The translations under genes were made by a program, and so were the position numbers. Below are positions 28,255 to 38,173 of a stretch of 64,000 nt of DNA, piece by piece. Every line of letters starts with the position of its first letter. The stretch's first letter is position 1. The notes beneath the pieces were generated by a model. That model worked only from the letters and a program-made list of their open reading frames with translations. It was not told the origin of the DNA and ran no database searches. The stretch comes from CAVZMI01 sp050011775 (GTDB lineage Bacteria; Bacteroidota; Ignavibacteria; UBA10030; CAVZMI01): assembly GCA_050011775.1 (NCBI GenBank), contig JBEKIL010000005.1, forward strand, positions 62,001 through 126,000, given 5' to 3'.

Positions 28255-29064
28255 TCAATGTTGCAGAAGCTTGCCGGCGCTGAGTGGGAGCCGGTCCCCC
28301 GTTGGTGTCTTCTGATGCTTCAGGTTAGGATTTCCCACGACGAGTTGATAAGCCCAGTCGATTGTGACGTGATCCGGCGCAATATCGGTCACGCGGAATT
28401 TTGCATAATGATCATCCCATGTCCACACGACATAGGTATGCCCTTTGATCAGCATCGCATCTTTTGTAGGAGACCAGCCCTGATCCGGCGCATAAGTTAT
28501 TTCGTCTAAATTACTCGTATATCCCATATCTTGAATGTCGGTATCCTTCCAGACATCCATGTAGTACGTTCCGTTATCATTATCGAAAAATATATCGGTG
28601 TACTTATCGTCATATTTTCCGAATGTATTCGATGAAAAGTCGTATCCAGACGTATTCGGGTAGAGTTTATAGTCAAACAGCGCTATACTAAAACCTTCAG
28701 GACGAGGAATGGCATAAACATTTGCCCGGGTTAATTCGCTCTCGTTTCCGTCGCGATCATATGCCGATACTGCATAGTAATAGGTCACTCCATTCGCCAG
28801 ATGATCATCAAAATATTGAGGAGTTCTGGAAGTCCCGATCAACCGGAACCGTCCACCTGGCGAAGTCGTCGAATAAATGTTGTATCCTGCGATATCGTCT
28901 TCCGGATTTCCATTCCACCATAACTCAACCTGACGATCGAGAGCAAGGCTCGAGAGTCCTGATGGGATAGTTGGCGGCTCATCATCATAGAAAGGATGAT
29001 GGCGCAGATCGCATCCAAAAAAGAGGATCGTAAGAAACATCGCTCCGAATATATTGTATTTCAT
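28255..29064 (-). CDS. Lipoprotein with fibronectin type III domain
   Basis: A 269-residue predicted lipoprotein: the signal peptide ends in LFFGC, a lipobox with Cys18. Residues about 30-120 are one fibronectin type III unit (PPTIPSGLSSLALDRQVELW; VTYYYAVSAYDRDGNES). The remaining 150 residues (FDNDNGTYYMDVW, HTYVVWTWDDHYAKFRV) form a beta-rich domain that I do not recognise. It may bind carbohydrate or cap a surface complex; neither is shown. Confidence 0.75.
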   Translation of the reverse strand: MKYNIFGAMFLTILFFGCDLRHHPFYDDEPPTIPSGLSSLALDRQVELWWNGNPEDDIAGYNIYSTTSPGGRFRLIGTSRTPQYFDDHLANGVTYYYAVSAYDRDGNESELTRANVYAIPRPEGFSIALFDYKLYPNTSGYDFSSNTFGKYDDKYTDIFFDNDNGTYYMDVWKDTDIQDMGYTSNLDEITYAPDQGWSPTKDAMLIKGHTYVVWTWDDHYAKFRVTDIAPDHVTIDWAYQLVVGNPNLKHQKTPTGDRLPLSAGKLLQH

Positions 29065-29097
29065 GATTTGATCTCCCTGGATATTATACTATGTTAA

Positions 29098-30318
29098 TTA
29101 CCTGCGCCTATTACCAGACCGTTGGGGTCCTTCATTCCGACGTTCTGCGGGCGGTGGCTGTTCTGTACGTCGTCGTTCGATCTGCGGCGCTTGAGCAGGA
29201 GTATTCCGGCGTTCCGGCACAAATTCACGCTGACGACCTTCTCTTCGCTCGGGAATATTAAACCGCGGTTGATTCTCGAGCTGCGGATGGCGATTCTGGA
29301 TTTCATCCCGCATTCCGCGACCTCCTTCATTCTTCATCGGTTCGTGATCGTTACCCCTGCCGGCGGGGTTGGCATTTTCCCTATCGATTCTTCGTTCACT
29401 CTGATTGTCCGGTGGCCGTTGAAAATCTTTCCCGGCATCACCACGATTTTCGGGCTGTTCAACCCGGCGTCCACCCCGGTTGATATCTGAAGAACGTCCA
29501 CTCGTTCCACCGGGAATACCTGCATCTCGACCGGCTGCGGCTTCACCACGAACCCGGGTTTCTATATCATTCCGTGTCTCGGGACGAACCTCAGGACGGT
29601 AAACACGGAGACGGTTTCCCTCGAAGCGGTCACCGCGTCCGGTTGAAAAACCACGTTCATTTTCTACTCGTACCGGACTAATCCGGCTTCGACCCATCCG
29701 TTCGACATCCCTGTAATCAAGACCCCGATTAATGATACCCCGATCGCTCGTACGAATATTTGTAACATTACGTGTTATACGGATCAGGTGGTGATTTTGT
29801 TCAACTCCGAAGATTCTGGGATGATCGTTATAAAATCCAGATCCGGCAGTGAAGCACCAACCAAAATAAGGAACGCCGTAGTCACCAATATCTATCCCGA
29901 TACTGAAATGGAAACCAGCCCGCGGCGGCAATGGAGCCCATCCGATGTAGCCATTAGTATAACGCCACTGTACCCACGACGGTCCCCATTCGTAGTCAGG
30001 AACCCAGATCCACCCGTAATAATCGTCATACATCCATCGGCCGTAATGGTAAGGTGCCCATCCCCAATCGTCATACGATACCCAGTACCATCCGTAATCG
30101 CTCCAAACCCAGCGGCCATTCATATACGGACGCCAGTGGCGGTCGATTCCGGCAGGATGCCAGCAATAACCGAAGTCCGATATATCAACCCATTCCCCGT
30201 ATGGCTGTAAGGCATCAAAAAACACCCCGAAGGAGACGCGTGCACGATTTTCATCGTAACCGTACGACTGCATTCCTATCAGGATGCTGAATGCGGCAAA
30301 TATGACTATATGTTTCAT
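29098..30318 (-). CDS. DUF6600-like secreted protein with arginine-rich tail
   Basis: A 406-residue protein from the ATG at 30318, which has GGAGG six bases upstream and a signal peptide at once (HIVIFAAFSILIGMQSYG). Residues 25-150 hold aromatic repeats of the kind W-x-Y-x-D-x-W (WAPYHYGRWMYDDYYGWIWV, GYIGWAPLPP), matching the DUF6600 pattern found in FecR-linked and envelope proteins. From about residue 200 the sequence becomes low-complexity, rich in Arg, Glu, Asn and Pro (PERREGRQREFVPERR), and ends in RRR. Such a basic tail may bind nucleic acid or surface polymers; that is inference. Confidence 0.7.
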   Translation of the reverse strand: MKHIVIFAAFSILIGMQSYGYDENRARVSFGVFFDALQPYGEWVDISDFGYCWHPAGIDRHWRPYMNGRWVWSDYGWYWVSYDDWGWAPYHYGRWMYDDYYGWIWVPDYEWGPSWVQWRYTNGYIGWAPLPPRAGFHFSIGIDIGDYGVPYFGWCFTAGSGFYNDHPRIFGVEQNHHLIRITRNVTNIRTSDRGIINRGLDYRDVERMGRSRISPVRVENERGFSTGRGDRFEGNRLRVYRPEVRPETRNDIETRVRGEAAAGRDAGIPGGTSGRSSDINRGGRRVEQPENRGDAGKDFQRPPDNQSERRIDRENANPAGRGNDHEPMKNEGGRGMRDEIQNRHPQLENQPRFNIPERREGRQREFVPERRNTPAQAPQIERRRTEQPPPAERRNEGPQRSGNRRR

Positions 30319-30702
30319 GACTGCCTCCAATTCTCTTGCTTCATTCAAGACCTCAACCTTTATAATTGCAAACCATATGCCATACAATACCCTCATAATT
30401 GCCACAATTTACGCAAAAACCCTGAATCCCCTTGTTCATTATTCTGAACAGTATGTCTACAAATATTACACGATATAGTCCATACTAGCTAAGGAATAAT
30501 GTTCTTGTTATTTCCTTGACAAGCGGCGAAAAATTTTGTACTTTTCCAATAATTATTATCATTAATATATCTATATCCGTTTTTTCCTACGAAAATTGTT
30601 GTAGATTTTATATAACATAAAAAGGGAATTATATCTATATTCTCTCAATTTAAAATTGGCAGCTTTTTTGCCGGTAATTCGATAGATAATTCGGGTTATC
30701 AC
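30319..30702. other. Divergent intergenic region
   Basis: About 380 AT-rich bases between divergent genes at 30318 (minus) and 30703 (plus). A plus-strand promoter candidate at 30516-30544 is listed separately. The minus-strand GGAGG for the 30318 start is at 30325-30329. I see nothing else firm. Confidence 0.6.
30516..30544 (+). promoter_or_regulatory. Candidate promoter, TTGACA-17-TACTTT
   Basis: TTGACA at 30516-30521 and TACTTT at 30539-30544 are separated by 17 bases, a good housekeeping-sigma arrangement. It lies about 150 bases upstream of the 30703 gene on the same strand. Confidence 0.45.
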
Positions 30703-31680
30703 ATGAAAAGTATAAAATTATACATCATCCTTATTTCTGTATTATCATTTGTCTCCCCGGTGAAAGCACAGATTAAACAATACTTAAAAAGTATACCAAG
30801 AGATTTTGAAGTAAAATATTTCCAGCGGAAACATGAATTTAATCCATTACATGTTGGAGATATATGGCAGTATTATTTTGAAGATAGTAGCCCGCCATAT
30901 ATGTATGCTGCTACGAGAATAGTTCAAGATAGTATTATAAACGGTAAACGATATTTTAAGAAAATCTATTGGTGGTATGATCTTAATCCACAAAAAAGTA
31001 ATTTTGTGTCATGGGAGAGAAATGATTCGATGACAGATAATTCGTATATGTTGGATTTTGAAGATGTGAACAATAATGGAAATACATCAGAAGAATTACC
31101 ACTGGACAGTCTTGATCTGCCATACTATACATGGTATAAAAGTTATAAATATTCTTATCCGGGTAGTGATTTGTACTGTGGTGAAAAAGATGCTCTTCTC
31201 TATGACTCTACCTGGGCAATAATGTGGAGTGGTGATACTGTACTTGTGAAGATTGTACAGTATGCACAGCTATATTTGACTGAGTACATCGCTGATGGTT
31301 ATGGAATAATAGCTTTTGATAGGGAATCGCCGTTGTATTCGTTGGTCGGTGCTGTTATAAATGGAAGAAAATATGGAACTATAGTCTCTATTAAAAATGA
31401 ACATCCAATATCATCTTCAGAGTATATGCTTGAGAATAATTATCCCAATCCCTTCAACCCGTCGACAACAATTTTTTATTATTTGCCAAGAGCGGGTAGA
31501 ATTAAATTGAAAGTATTTGATATACTCGGCAGAGAAATTTCGATATTAGTAAACGAAGAACAAAAACCCGGCGCTTACAGTGTTATATTTCACGGAGATA
31601 ACTTTTCAAGCGGTGTTTATATTTACACATTAATTACCGAATCAAAAATAATAACAAAAAGAATGTTATTGTTAAAATAA
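30703..31680 (+). CDS. Secreted protein with type IX-like C-terminal sorting domain
   Basis: A 325-residue protein with a signal peptide (YIILISVLSFVSPVKAQ) and an uncharacterised middle domain rich in Tyr, Trp and Asp (WYDLNPQKSNFVSWERN). From about residue 245 it has a complete sorting domain: NNYPNPFNPSTTIFYYLP, VFDILGREISILVNEEQ, and the end VYIYTLITESKIITKRMLLL. In Bacteroidota and relatives this domain directs export by the type IX secretion system and attachment to the surface. The ATG has no Shine-Dalgarno sequence. The next gene starts 11 bases on, so both probably form an operon. Confidence 0.8.
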   Translation: MKSIKLYIILISVLSFVSPVKAQIKQYLKSIPRDFEVKYFQRKHEFNPLHVGDIWQYYFEDSSPPYMYAATRIVQDSIINGKRYFKKIYWWYDLNPQKSNFVSWERNDSMTDNSYMLDFEDVNNNGNTSEELPLDSLDLPYYTWYKSYKYSYPGSDLYCGEKDALLYDSTWAIMWSGDTVLVKIVQYAQLYLTEYIADGYGIIAFDRESPLYSLVGAVINGRKYGTIVSIKNEHPISSSEYMLENNYPNPFNPSTTIFYYLPRAGRIKLKVFDILGREISILVNEEQKPGAYSVIFHGDNFSSGVYIYTLITESKIITKRMLLLK

Positions 31681-31691
31681 GGAGGTGTGTT

Positions 31692-34600
31692 ATGAGAAAA
31701 GGGTTTCTTCTGAGTGGGATCGCCGGAATACTTTTTATTATGAATGTAACCTATGCTTCAACATCACCCGGTGATACTTGTGGTACTACGGGTTCATTGG
31801 CTTCGAATAGCATTCCAACTTCAGGAACAATTAAAGTATTTGTTGTTTTTGTACAGTTTAAAGATGATACGCTAACAGAAAATGGTGGATGGGCTCTAAA
31901 TTCGTATCCGTCCTGGGCAAATGATTTCGTCAGTTCTAATGGCAGTGGTCCTTTTGCCTACAATAATTTATCACAATATTTTTATGAAATGTCAAATGTT
32001 ACTTTTATGGTGGAGGGTGATGTTTATGATTCTCTAATAATAACAAATAACAATGAAAGTAACTACAGCAACATAGCTGCAGTTAACTATGAAGTGCTCA
32101 CTAGAATAGATCCGTATGTCGATTTTTCACTATATGATAACTTAAACGGAAGTGTCCCTGGGCATGATGGGAAAGTGGACTTTATTTACATAATCTATAG
32201 GAATGTAAGTGATGCAATAATGCCACACTATAGTGGTATGGCATGTCTCCCACTTACTAGTACAATCACTACAAATGACGGAGTACAGATTGTAGGAAAT
32301 AACTATATTGGCTCTGGTGTCCATCAAAAGGGGGGGTGTTACGGGAGGGACTATACTATGTACATCTCTGCTCATGAGATGGGACATTATCTTTTTGGCT
32401 CAGGGCATGAGGCAGGAGCCTCGAATTTATCATTGATGAGTGGTCCAGCGTGGAATGCAGGTCGGGGAATGAATTCCTGGGAAAGACATAAAATCGGATG
32501 GGTATCTTATACCGACCAAAGTAGCGATGGATCTATCACACTTTCAGATTATATAACTACGAGAAACGTTTGCAGAATTCCTATATCAAGTAGTGAATAT
32601 TTTTTAATAGAAAATCGACAAAAGATAAGTGCTCATGATTGGGCTGGTGATAGAGGGATTTATATTTATCATATTAAAAGTGCTAATTCTTATCCACCGT
32701 GGATTAAGGTAGAATGCGCCGACGGCAATTGGAATTTTGTCAGAGGCTATCATACGCTTACGAGGACAACGCCGAATCCATCTAGCCAATATAATGAGAT
32801 GAATTATAACATTTGGGTTGATGGTTTCCAATATGCATGTTACACACCTGTATATCCTACAAACGCAGCATGGGGAGATGAGAATGATGCTTTCGATCTC
32901 ACTTATAACAATGTTTATTCACCGGTAAGCAATCCCAGATCGACAAATACTTCAGGGATTAATTTTTCTTTGGAGGTTACTGCTAAAGATCAGAATGATA
33001 ATTATACTTGCACTTTGTATTTTTCAAATCCATACAACGGTAAACCCTCCAAGCCACAAAACTTAGGAGCTACCTACAATTCATCGTGTCAGACTATATT
33101 AACATGGAATGCTAATTCTGAACCTGATCTGGCCAGCTATAAAATATATAAGGCAAAGACAACAGGAGCTGAACCAGCTTCGTACAACTATGTAACAACA
33201 GTTTTAACACCTACGATAACCTGGACAGATAAGGAAATCAACATTGGAGATATCACATGGAAAGTGTTTTACAAAATTACTGCCGTAGATAATAGCGGGA
33301 AAGAATCCGTATTATCAGAATATAGCTACGTTAATTATCTTACTAGTACAATTGCGTCAAATACAACATATGATGGTAATGTAATAACTGACAGAAATAT
33401 TACGGTTTCAAATGGAATAACCTTGACAATTCAACCAGGTACAGGTAATCAACTTGTTTTCAATAATAACTCTTCTTTGATAGCGAATGGTACATTAAAT
33501 GCTGTGGGTACCTCTTCAAACCGAATTACGTTCGATTTCGTTTCTCCAAATTCATCTGCACAAAATGGAATAAAATTTAACAGCAGTTCGGGTAGTTCTC
33601 TCTCTTACTGCGACATCAAGAATGCTTACGCCGCGATTTACTGTAATGGCGCCAGCACTCTGCCGCCAATAAGTTATTGCGTCATATCGAATAACACCAT
33701 GGGAATACGCCTGAATAATGTTGTAGTGTCATCTAGCCAAATTTCACATAATAAAATTATATCCAATTCTTACTATGGGATTCTGCTTTACAATTCATCT
33801 CCAACAAACATAAGTATTGATACCATCTTAAATAGCCCCTACTACGGAGTTTATTGTTTGTCGGGCTCGACACCATATTTGTATTACAATATCATAAAAA
33901 ACGATACCGTCGGTGTATTCTGTGACCACAGCTCCGCTCATCTAACCAATTATGCCGGTGATTCGGCGGGTCACAATGTGATAAAAAATAATGGTTGCGG
34001 AATATCCTGTGCCTATACCAGCAATCTTTTTGCGGGTTCAACAAGCAAGCGTGGTTTAAATAGTATTTACAATAACACTTCATACGCTATTCTTGTAGCG
34101 TACGGTACAAATGTCGTAGCACAATATAACTGGTGGAATAGATATCCTCCTCAGGATACAGGTTATTACCGCGCTACTGACTTTTCTATACAAAGCGGTT
34201 CAAGTATCATTTATTCGCCGGCTTATCGTCCCTCCGATCCCAATAGTGGAATGGGGAAAGCTGTTGTGGCAGAGAATTGGGAATCGGAAGGAAACACAAC
34301 TGAATTGCCTGGCAGACAGGTCGTAGCTATTGCCGATACCACGCCCGTCTTCGATTCCGAGTTTGATGCGGCACTTGATAATATGAGTAAAAGGAGATTT
34401 GATGATGCAATAGCTCAGTATCTCCAGAAATTCAAGAAAGAGAAGAACATAGGAAAGAGAAGATATGCTTTGATTCAATTGGCAGAATGTTATCGGTCGG
34501 CTGAGAAAAAGGACTTCATAGATTTTCTTGACAGAGAAATCCGTCCGGGTTTGTCAAGGAACGATGAACTTTTCGCTAAAACATTGGAATTGGAGAATCT

Positions 34601-35168
34601 ATTCTTAATAGGCGATGGGAAATATGACCAGGCAATAAAGAATTACAATACGCTAATGAAGGATTTTTCCGGTAATAAGGAAATGTACAAGCATGCATTA
34701 TTCAATATTTGGTATGTTTACTATAATGAACTGAAGGATACTATAAATTCGAAAGGATATATTAGCGAGTTGAAAGCTAAATACCCTGACGATGATCTTA
34801 CTATGTTTTGTATGGTGTTACTTGGAGAAATTATAACACCAAAGAGAATTGCTGCACCTCCAGGTTTAGGGAAAGGAGAAATGGCGTCAAAAGAGGAAGT
34901 ACCGAATGAATTTGCCCTATTTGAAAACTATCCGAATCCGTTCAATCCAACGACGTCAATAGGGTATCAGATTCCTCAGGAGGGATTCGTTATGATAAAG
35001 ATTTACGATGTTTTAGGGAGAGAGGTCGCTTCTCTTATTAATGAATACCAAAAACCCGGTAAGTATAATGTGGAGTTTAATGCGGCCAATCTCTCGAGCG
35101 GTTTTTATATCTATCAGTTGAAGGTGAATGATTTCATATCGACGAAAAAGATGTTGCTGCTGAAATGA
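31692..35168 (+). CDS. Secreted M6-type metalloprotease with fibronectin, beta-helix, repeat and sorting domains
   Basis: An 1158-residue modular exoprotein with GGAGGTG just before the ATG and a signal peptide to about residue 22. The peptidase domain carries the zinc motif HEMGH at 228-232 with a third histidine at 239 (ISAHEMGHYLFGSGH), like immune inhibitor A-type M6 peptidases. Around 450-550 is a fibronectin type III unit (KPSKPQNLGATYNSS). Residues 560-820 form a right-handed parallel beta-helix with repeats such as SPYYGVYCLSGSTPYLYYN. At about 860-1050 is a helical TPR-like region (FDDAIAQYLQKFKKEKN). The end is a sorting domain (ENYPNPFNPTTSIGYQIP to TKKMLLLK). The likely role is surface or extracellular proteolysis. 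Confidence 0.85.
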   Translation: MRKGFLLSGIAGILFIMNVTYASTSPGDTCGTTGSLASNSIPTSGTIKVFVVFVQFKDDTLTENGGWALNSYPSWANDFVSSNGSGPFAYNNLSQYFYEMSNVTFMVEGDVYDSLIITNNNESNYSNIAAVNYEVLTRIDPYVDFSLYDNLNGSVPGHDGKVDFIYIIYRNVSDAIMPHYSGMACLPLTSTITTNDGVQIVGNNYIGSGVHQKGGCYGRDYTMYISAHEMGHYLFGSGHEAGASNLSLMSGPAWNAGRGMNSWERHKIGWVSYTDQSSDGSITLSDYITTRNVCRIPISSSEYFLIENRQKISAHDWAGDRGIYIYHIKSANSYPPWIKVECADGNWNFVRGYHTLTRTTPNPSSQYNEMNYNIWVDGFQYACYTPVYPTNAAWGDENDAFDLTYNNVYSPVSNPRSTNTSGINFSLEVTAKDQNDNYTCTLYFSNPYNGKPSKPQNLGATYNSSCQTILTWNANSEPDLASYKIYKAKTTGAEPASYNYVTTVLTPTITWTDKEINIGDITWKVFYKITAVDNSGKESVLSEYSYVNYLTSTIASNTTYDGNVITDRNITVSNGITLTIQPGTGNQLVFNNNSSLIANGTLNAVGTSSNRITFDFVSPNSSAQNGIKFNSSSGSSLSYCDIKNAYAAIYCNGASTLPPISYCVISNNTMGIRLNNVVVSSSQISHNKIISNSYYGILLYNSSPTNISIDTILNSPYYGVYCLSGSTPYLYYNIIKNDTVGVFCDHSSAHLTNYAGDSAGHNVIKNNGCGISCAYTSNLFAGSTSKRGLNSIYNNTSYAILVAYGTNVVAQYNWWNRYPPQDTGYYRATDFSIQSGSSIIYSPAYRPSDPNSGMGKAVVAENWESEGNTTELPGRQVVAIADTTPVFDSEFDAALDNMSKRRFDDAIAQYLQKFKKEKNIGKRRYALIQLAECYRSAEKKDFIDFLDREIRPGLSRNDELFAKTLELENLFLIGDGKYDQAIKNYNTLMKDFSGNKEMYKHALFNIWYVYYNELKDTINSKGYISELKAKYPDDDLTMFCMVLLGEIITPKRIAAPPGLGKGEMASKEEVPNEFALFENYPNPFNPTTSIGYQIPQEGFVMIKIYDVLGREVASLINEYQKPGKYNVEFNAANLSSGFYIYQLKVNDFISTKKMLLLK

Positions 35169-35192
35169 ATTTTTAGGAAACGAGATAAAGAG

Positions 35193-35230
35193 AAAGCCCC
35201 TCATCTCTCAATCGATGTGGGGCTTTTTTG
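35193..35230 (+). terminator. Intrinsic terminator
   Basis: AAAGCCCC (35193-35200) pairs with GGGGCTTT (35219-35226), followed by a T run to 35229, 25 bases after the metalloprotease stop. The A-rich left flank means it could also stop the convergent pyrimidine operon on the minus strand. Confidence 0.85.
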
Positions 35231-35259
35231 TTTGATAGTTCAATACCATTCAACTCTGT

Positions 35260-36540
35260 TTATTCCATTCTGATCATTCCATGATTGATGATACCGATCG
35301 GCTTTCCTTTCAATTTCCATCCCGCGAAAGGAGTGTTCGTCGATTTAGATTTAAACTTTGTGACGTCAACAGTCCATTCCATATTGGGATCGATGAGTGT
35401 AAGGTTAGCAGGCGCCCCTTCCGCAATTTTTATTTCAGGAAGCCTGAGCAGCCGCCGCGGAGCAGTTGAGAATTTCTCGATCAGCTGAATCCAATTAAGA
35501 ATTTTCTTTTCAACAAGCTGCGATACGGCAAGTCCGACCGCGGTCTCGAGTCCCACGATTCCGAAGGGCGCATTGATATACTCAACTTCTTTTTCATCGA
35601 ACGAATGCGGCGCATGATCCGTAGCTATGGCGTCGATCGTCCCGTCACTTAATCCCTCGAGAATAGCATCGATATCTGCTTTGGTCCGAAGAGGCGGATT
35701 CATCTTGGTATTTGTATTGAAGGATCGCACAGCCTCGTCGGTCAGCGTAAAATGATGCGGTGTAACTTCGCATGTCACCGGTAGTCCTTTCCGTTTCGCT
35801 TGACGGATTAATTCAACCGTTCCTTTGGTGCTCACATGCGCAACATGGTAACGGCCTTTGGTATATTCAACCAGTATCAAATCGCGTGCGACGATCAGAT
35901 CCTCGGCAATCGGGGGCATTACCGACATACCGATCGCGGTGGATACCGCCCCTTCATTCATCACTCCACCTTTTGTGAGCGACAGATCCTGTGCATGCTG
36001 TATGATCATCGCCCCGTACATTCCTGCATATTCTAGGGCCAGTCGCATGACGGCAGCGCTTTCGACCGGATTTCCGTCGTCGCTGAATCCCACGGCGCCG
36101 CACTCCACGAGTTCGGCCATAGGCGAGAGCTCTTTCCCTTCACGTCCCTTCGTGACCGCAGGAATCGGATAGACGTCCACCAATCCATCGAGCGCTTCCG
36201 CAGCTTTTTCACCGACATATTTTACCACTTCGGCGTTATCCATTGCCGGATTTGTATTCGACATGCAGCAAACAGCGGTAAATCCTCCGGCCGCTGCGGC
36301 TGCGCAACCGGTCTCGACCGTCTCCTTATATTCGAATCCCGGCTCACGAAGATGAACGTGCATATCGATGAATCCGGGTGCAGCAATTTTCCCCTTCATG
36401 TCAATTCGTCGAGCTGTTTCTTTTGTCTCAAGATGTGTCCCGATTTTTACGATTGTTCCGTTTTCAATGAGGATATCCACGACTTCATCGCGCTTGGAGA
36501 CCGGATCGATCATTCGTGCTTGCTGTAAAAGAATATTCAT
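35260..36540 (-). CDS. pyrC: Dihydroorotase
   Basis: A 426-residue class I dihydroorotase, closing N-carbamoyl-aspartate to dihydroorotate in pyrimidine synthesis. The metal-binding motif HVHLREPG, the substrate contact SNTNPAMDN, and the C-terminal IATDHAPHSFDEK (third metal site) are all intact. The end FAGWKLKGKPIGIINHG is the typical finish. It lies 16 bases after pyrB in the pyrR-pyrB-pyrC operon. Confidence 0.96.
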   Translation of the reverse strand: MNILLQQARMIDPVSKRDEVVDILIENGTIVKIGTHLETKETARRIDMKGKIAAPGFIDMHVHLREPGFEYKETVETGCAAAAAGGFTAVCCMSNTNPAMDNAEVVKYVGEKAAEALDGLVDVYPIPAVTKGREGKELSPMAELVECGAVGFSDDGNPVESAAVMRLALEYAGMYGAMIIQHAQDLSLTKGGVMNEGAVSTAIGMSVMPPIAEDLIVARDLILVEYTKGRYHVAHVSTKGTVELIRQAKRKGLPVTCEVTPHHFTLTDEAVRSFNTNTKMNPPLRTKADIDAILEGLSDGTIDAIATDHAPHSFDEKEVEYINAPFGIVGLETAVGLAVSQLVEKKILNWIQLIEKFSTAPRRLLRLPEIKIAEGAPANLTLIDPNMEWTVDVTKFKSKSTNTPFAGWKLKGKPIGIINHGMIRME

Positions 36541-36556
36541 GGCTGCGATACCATTG

Positions 36557-37477
36557 TTAATTTTTGGTTCCGAGTAAATAAAGGACGGCCATTCGCACCG
36601 CCACGCCGTTTAGGACCTGCTGTAAAATGACAGATTGTTCACCGTCGGCGACATCGGCAGAGAGTTCGACGCCGCGATTGATCGGGCCGGGATGCATGAT
36701 GGTGATCGGTCGTCCGGCCTTTTCGAGTCGTTCCCTTGATATGCCAAAATATTTTTGATATTCGCGGAGCGACGGAAAACTTGCGCCTGCCTGCCGCTCG
36801 AGCTGAATGCGGAGGACATTCAGGATATCGACTTCTTTGATTATGTCCCCGATATGATGATATACTTCGACTCCCAATTTCTCAACGTCGCGAGGAATCA
36901 GTGTTGCGGGTCCGCATACGGATACCCGTGCGCCCATCGTTTTCAATCCATAGATGTTTGAGAGTGCGACACGGCTGTGTGAGATATCGCCCACGATGCA
37001 GATATGCAATCCTTTAATCCTTCCGAATTTCTCACGTATCGTGTACATATCGAGAAGCGCCTGTGTCGGGTGCTCGTGCGTCCCGTCTCCTGCATTGATA
37101 ATATTCGCATTGAGGCATCGCGTAAGAAAGTGGGGTGCGCCCACAGCCGAATGCCGCATCACGACCATATCGATTTTCATAGCTTCGATATTTTTTGCAG
37201 TGTCTTTCAGGGTTTCGCCTTTCGACACGCTGCTTGCGCTTGCCGTAAAATTGACGATGTCTGCCGAGAGGCGCCGTTCTGCCATTTCAAATGAGATGCG
37301 TGTGCGTGTTGAATTTTCGAAGAAAAGATTTACGATTGTTTTGCCCTGGAGCGTCGGTACTTTTTTAATCGGACGATCGAGGATCTCGCGGAAGGATGCC
37401 GTTGTATCCAGGAAGAGTTCAAGGTCCTCGCGTGGTACGCCCTCGAGTCCCAGGAGGTGTCTGCTTTTCAGTCCCAT
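36557..37477 (-). CDS. pyrB: Aspartate carbamoyltransferase catalytic subunit
   Basis: About 306 residues from the ATG at 37477 (MGLKSRHLLGLEG), a usual start for the family. In-frame ATGs at 37516 and further upstream would overlap pyrR and give an odd N terminus. The enzyme makes N-carbamoyl-aspartate from carbamoyl phosphate and aspartate. STRTR in FFENSTRTRISFE binds carbamoyl phosphate; GDGTHEHPTQALLD and HPGPINRGVEL complete the active site. HPGPINRG is the Bacillus-type variant that works without PyrI, and no pyrI gene is seen. A remnant of a different (HPLPR-type) enzyme lies at 16261. Confidence 0.94.
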   Translation of the reverse strand: MGLKSRHLLGLEGVPREDLELFLDTTASFREILDRPIKKVPTLQGKTIVNLFFENSTRTRISFEMAERRLSADIVNFTASASSVSKGETLKDTAKNIEAMKIDMVVMRHSAVGAPHFLTRCLNANIINAGDGTHEHPTQALLDMYTIREKFGRIKGLHICIVGDISHSRVALSNIYGLKTMGARVSVCGPATLIPRDVEKLGVEVYHHIGDIIKEVDILNVLRIQLERQAGASFPSLREYQKYFGISRERLEKAGRPITIMHPGPINRGVELSADVADGEQSVILQQVLNGVAVRMAVLYLLGTKN

Positions 37478-37505
37478 AGAATGCTCTATGTTGGTTAGTG
37501 TTTGA

Positions 37506-38048
37506 TTATGCAACATCGACAACGAGAACAGCGTCTTCGCCGTCAACTTCCGTCATATGGACCCGGACTTCCTGTCCTTCAGACGTTGGAACATTTTTCC
37601 CGACAAAGTCGGCCTTGATTGGGAGCTCGCGATGACCGCGATCGACAAGGACCAGAAGCTGGATGGTAGCCGGACGGCCGAGGTCCATCAGCTCATCGAG
37701 TGCTGCGCGAATTGTACGACCGGTATAGAGTACATCGTCGACGAGAATAATATTTTTATTGGTGACATTAAAATCGATTCTGGTACCTTTCAATATCGGT
37801 TGTTCCAACTTTCCGCGCAGGTCGTCGCGATAGAGTGTAATATCGAGGAAGCCGATTTCGACTTTCCGGCGCTCAATTTCCGAGATCTTCTCAACAAGCC
37901 GCCGTGAAAGGTATTCACCCCGTGTCCGGATGCCTACGACGGCAATTGTTTCGGCTCCTTTGTTGTTTTCAAGGACTTCATGAGCAAGACGGGCGATAGT
38001 GCGTTGGAAACCGTTCTGGTCGATGATGATATTCGGTGGTTTTGTCAT
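37506..38048 (-). CDS. pyrR: PyrR: pyrimidine operon attenuator protein / uracil phosphoribosyltransferase
   Basis: A 180-residue PyrR-family protein. It has the phosphoribosyltransferase PRPP loop VILVDDVLYTGRTIRAALD (here NIILVDDVLYTGRT), VGIRTRGEYLSRRL near the N terminus and LVDRGHRELPIKADFVGKN near the C terminus. PyrR binds UMP and a conserved leader RNA hairpin to cause early termination of the pyr operon, and has weak uracil phosphoribosyltransferase activity. A fitting leader with attenuator lies directly upstream (38081-38155), and pyrB and pyrC follow. Confidence 0.94.
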   Translation of the reverse strand: MTKPPNIIIDQNGFQRTIARLAHEVLENNKGAETIAVVGIRTRGEYLSRRLVEKISEIERRKVEIGFLDITLYRDDLRGKLEQPILKGTRIDFNVTNKNIILVDDVLYTGRTIRAALDELMDLGRPATIQLLVLVDRGHRELPIKADFVGKNVPTSEGQEVRVHMTEVDGEDAVLVVDVA

Positions 38049-38080
38049 TTTATTCTCGCCTATTTATTCCGGGAGGGCAT

Positions 38081-38155
38081 AAAAAAACCTCCGATTCCTG
38101 TGGGTTGGAGGAGGTCGCACGTCCTTCCCTACCTCACAGGGTAGGAATTAAAGGA
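38081..38155 (-). promoter_or_regulatory. PyrR-binding leader and attenuator terminator
   Basis: Read on the minus strand, the leader starts with CCTTTAA and a hairpin CCTACC-CTGTGA-GGTAGG followed by GAAGGA (38122-38155), which matches the layout of the PyrR binding site: a CCTTTAA-type 5' side, a GAGG-type loop and an AAGGA 3' side. Downstream comes a terminator: CCTCC (38107-38111) pairs with GGAGG (38088-38092), then seven T residues (38081-38087). The pyrR start codon is 33 bases further on. PyrR with UMP would free the terminator; otherwise an antiterminator forms. Confidence 0.8.
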
Positions 38156-38173
38156 ACTGTCATTTGCGTTAGT

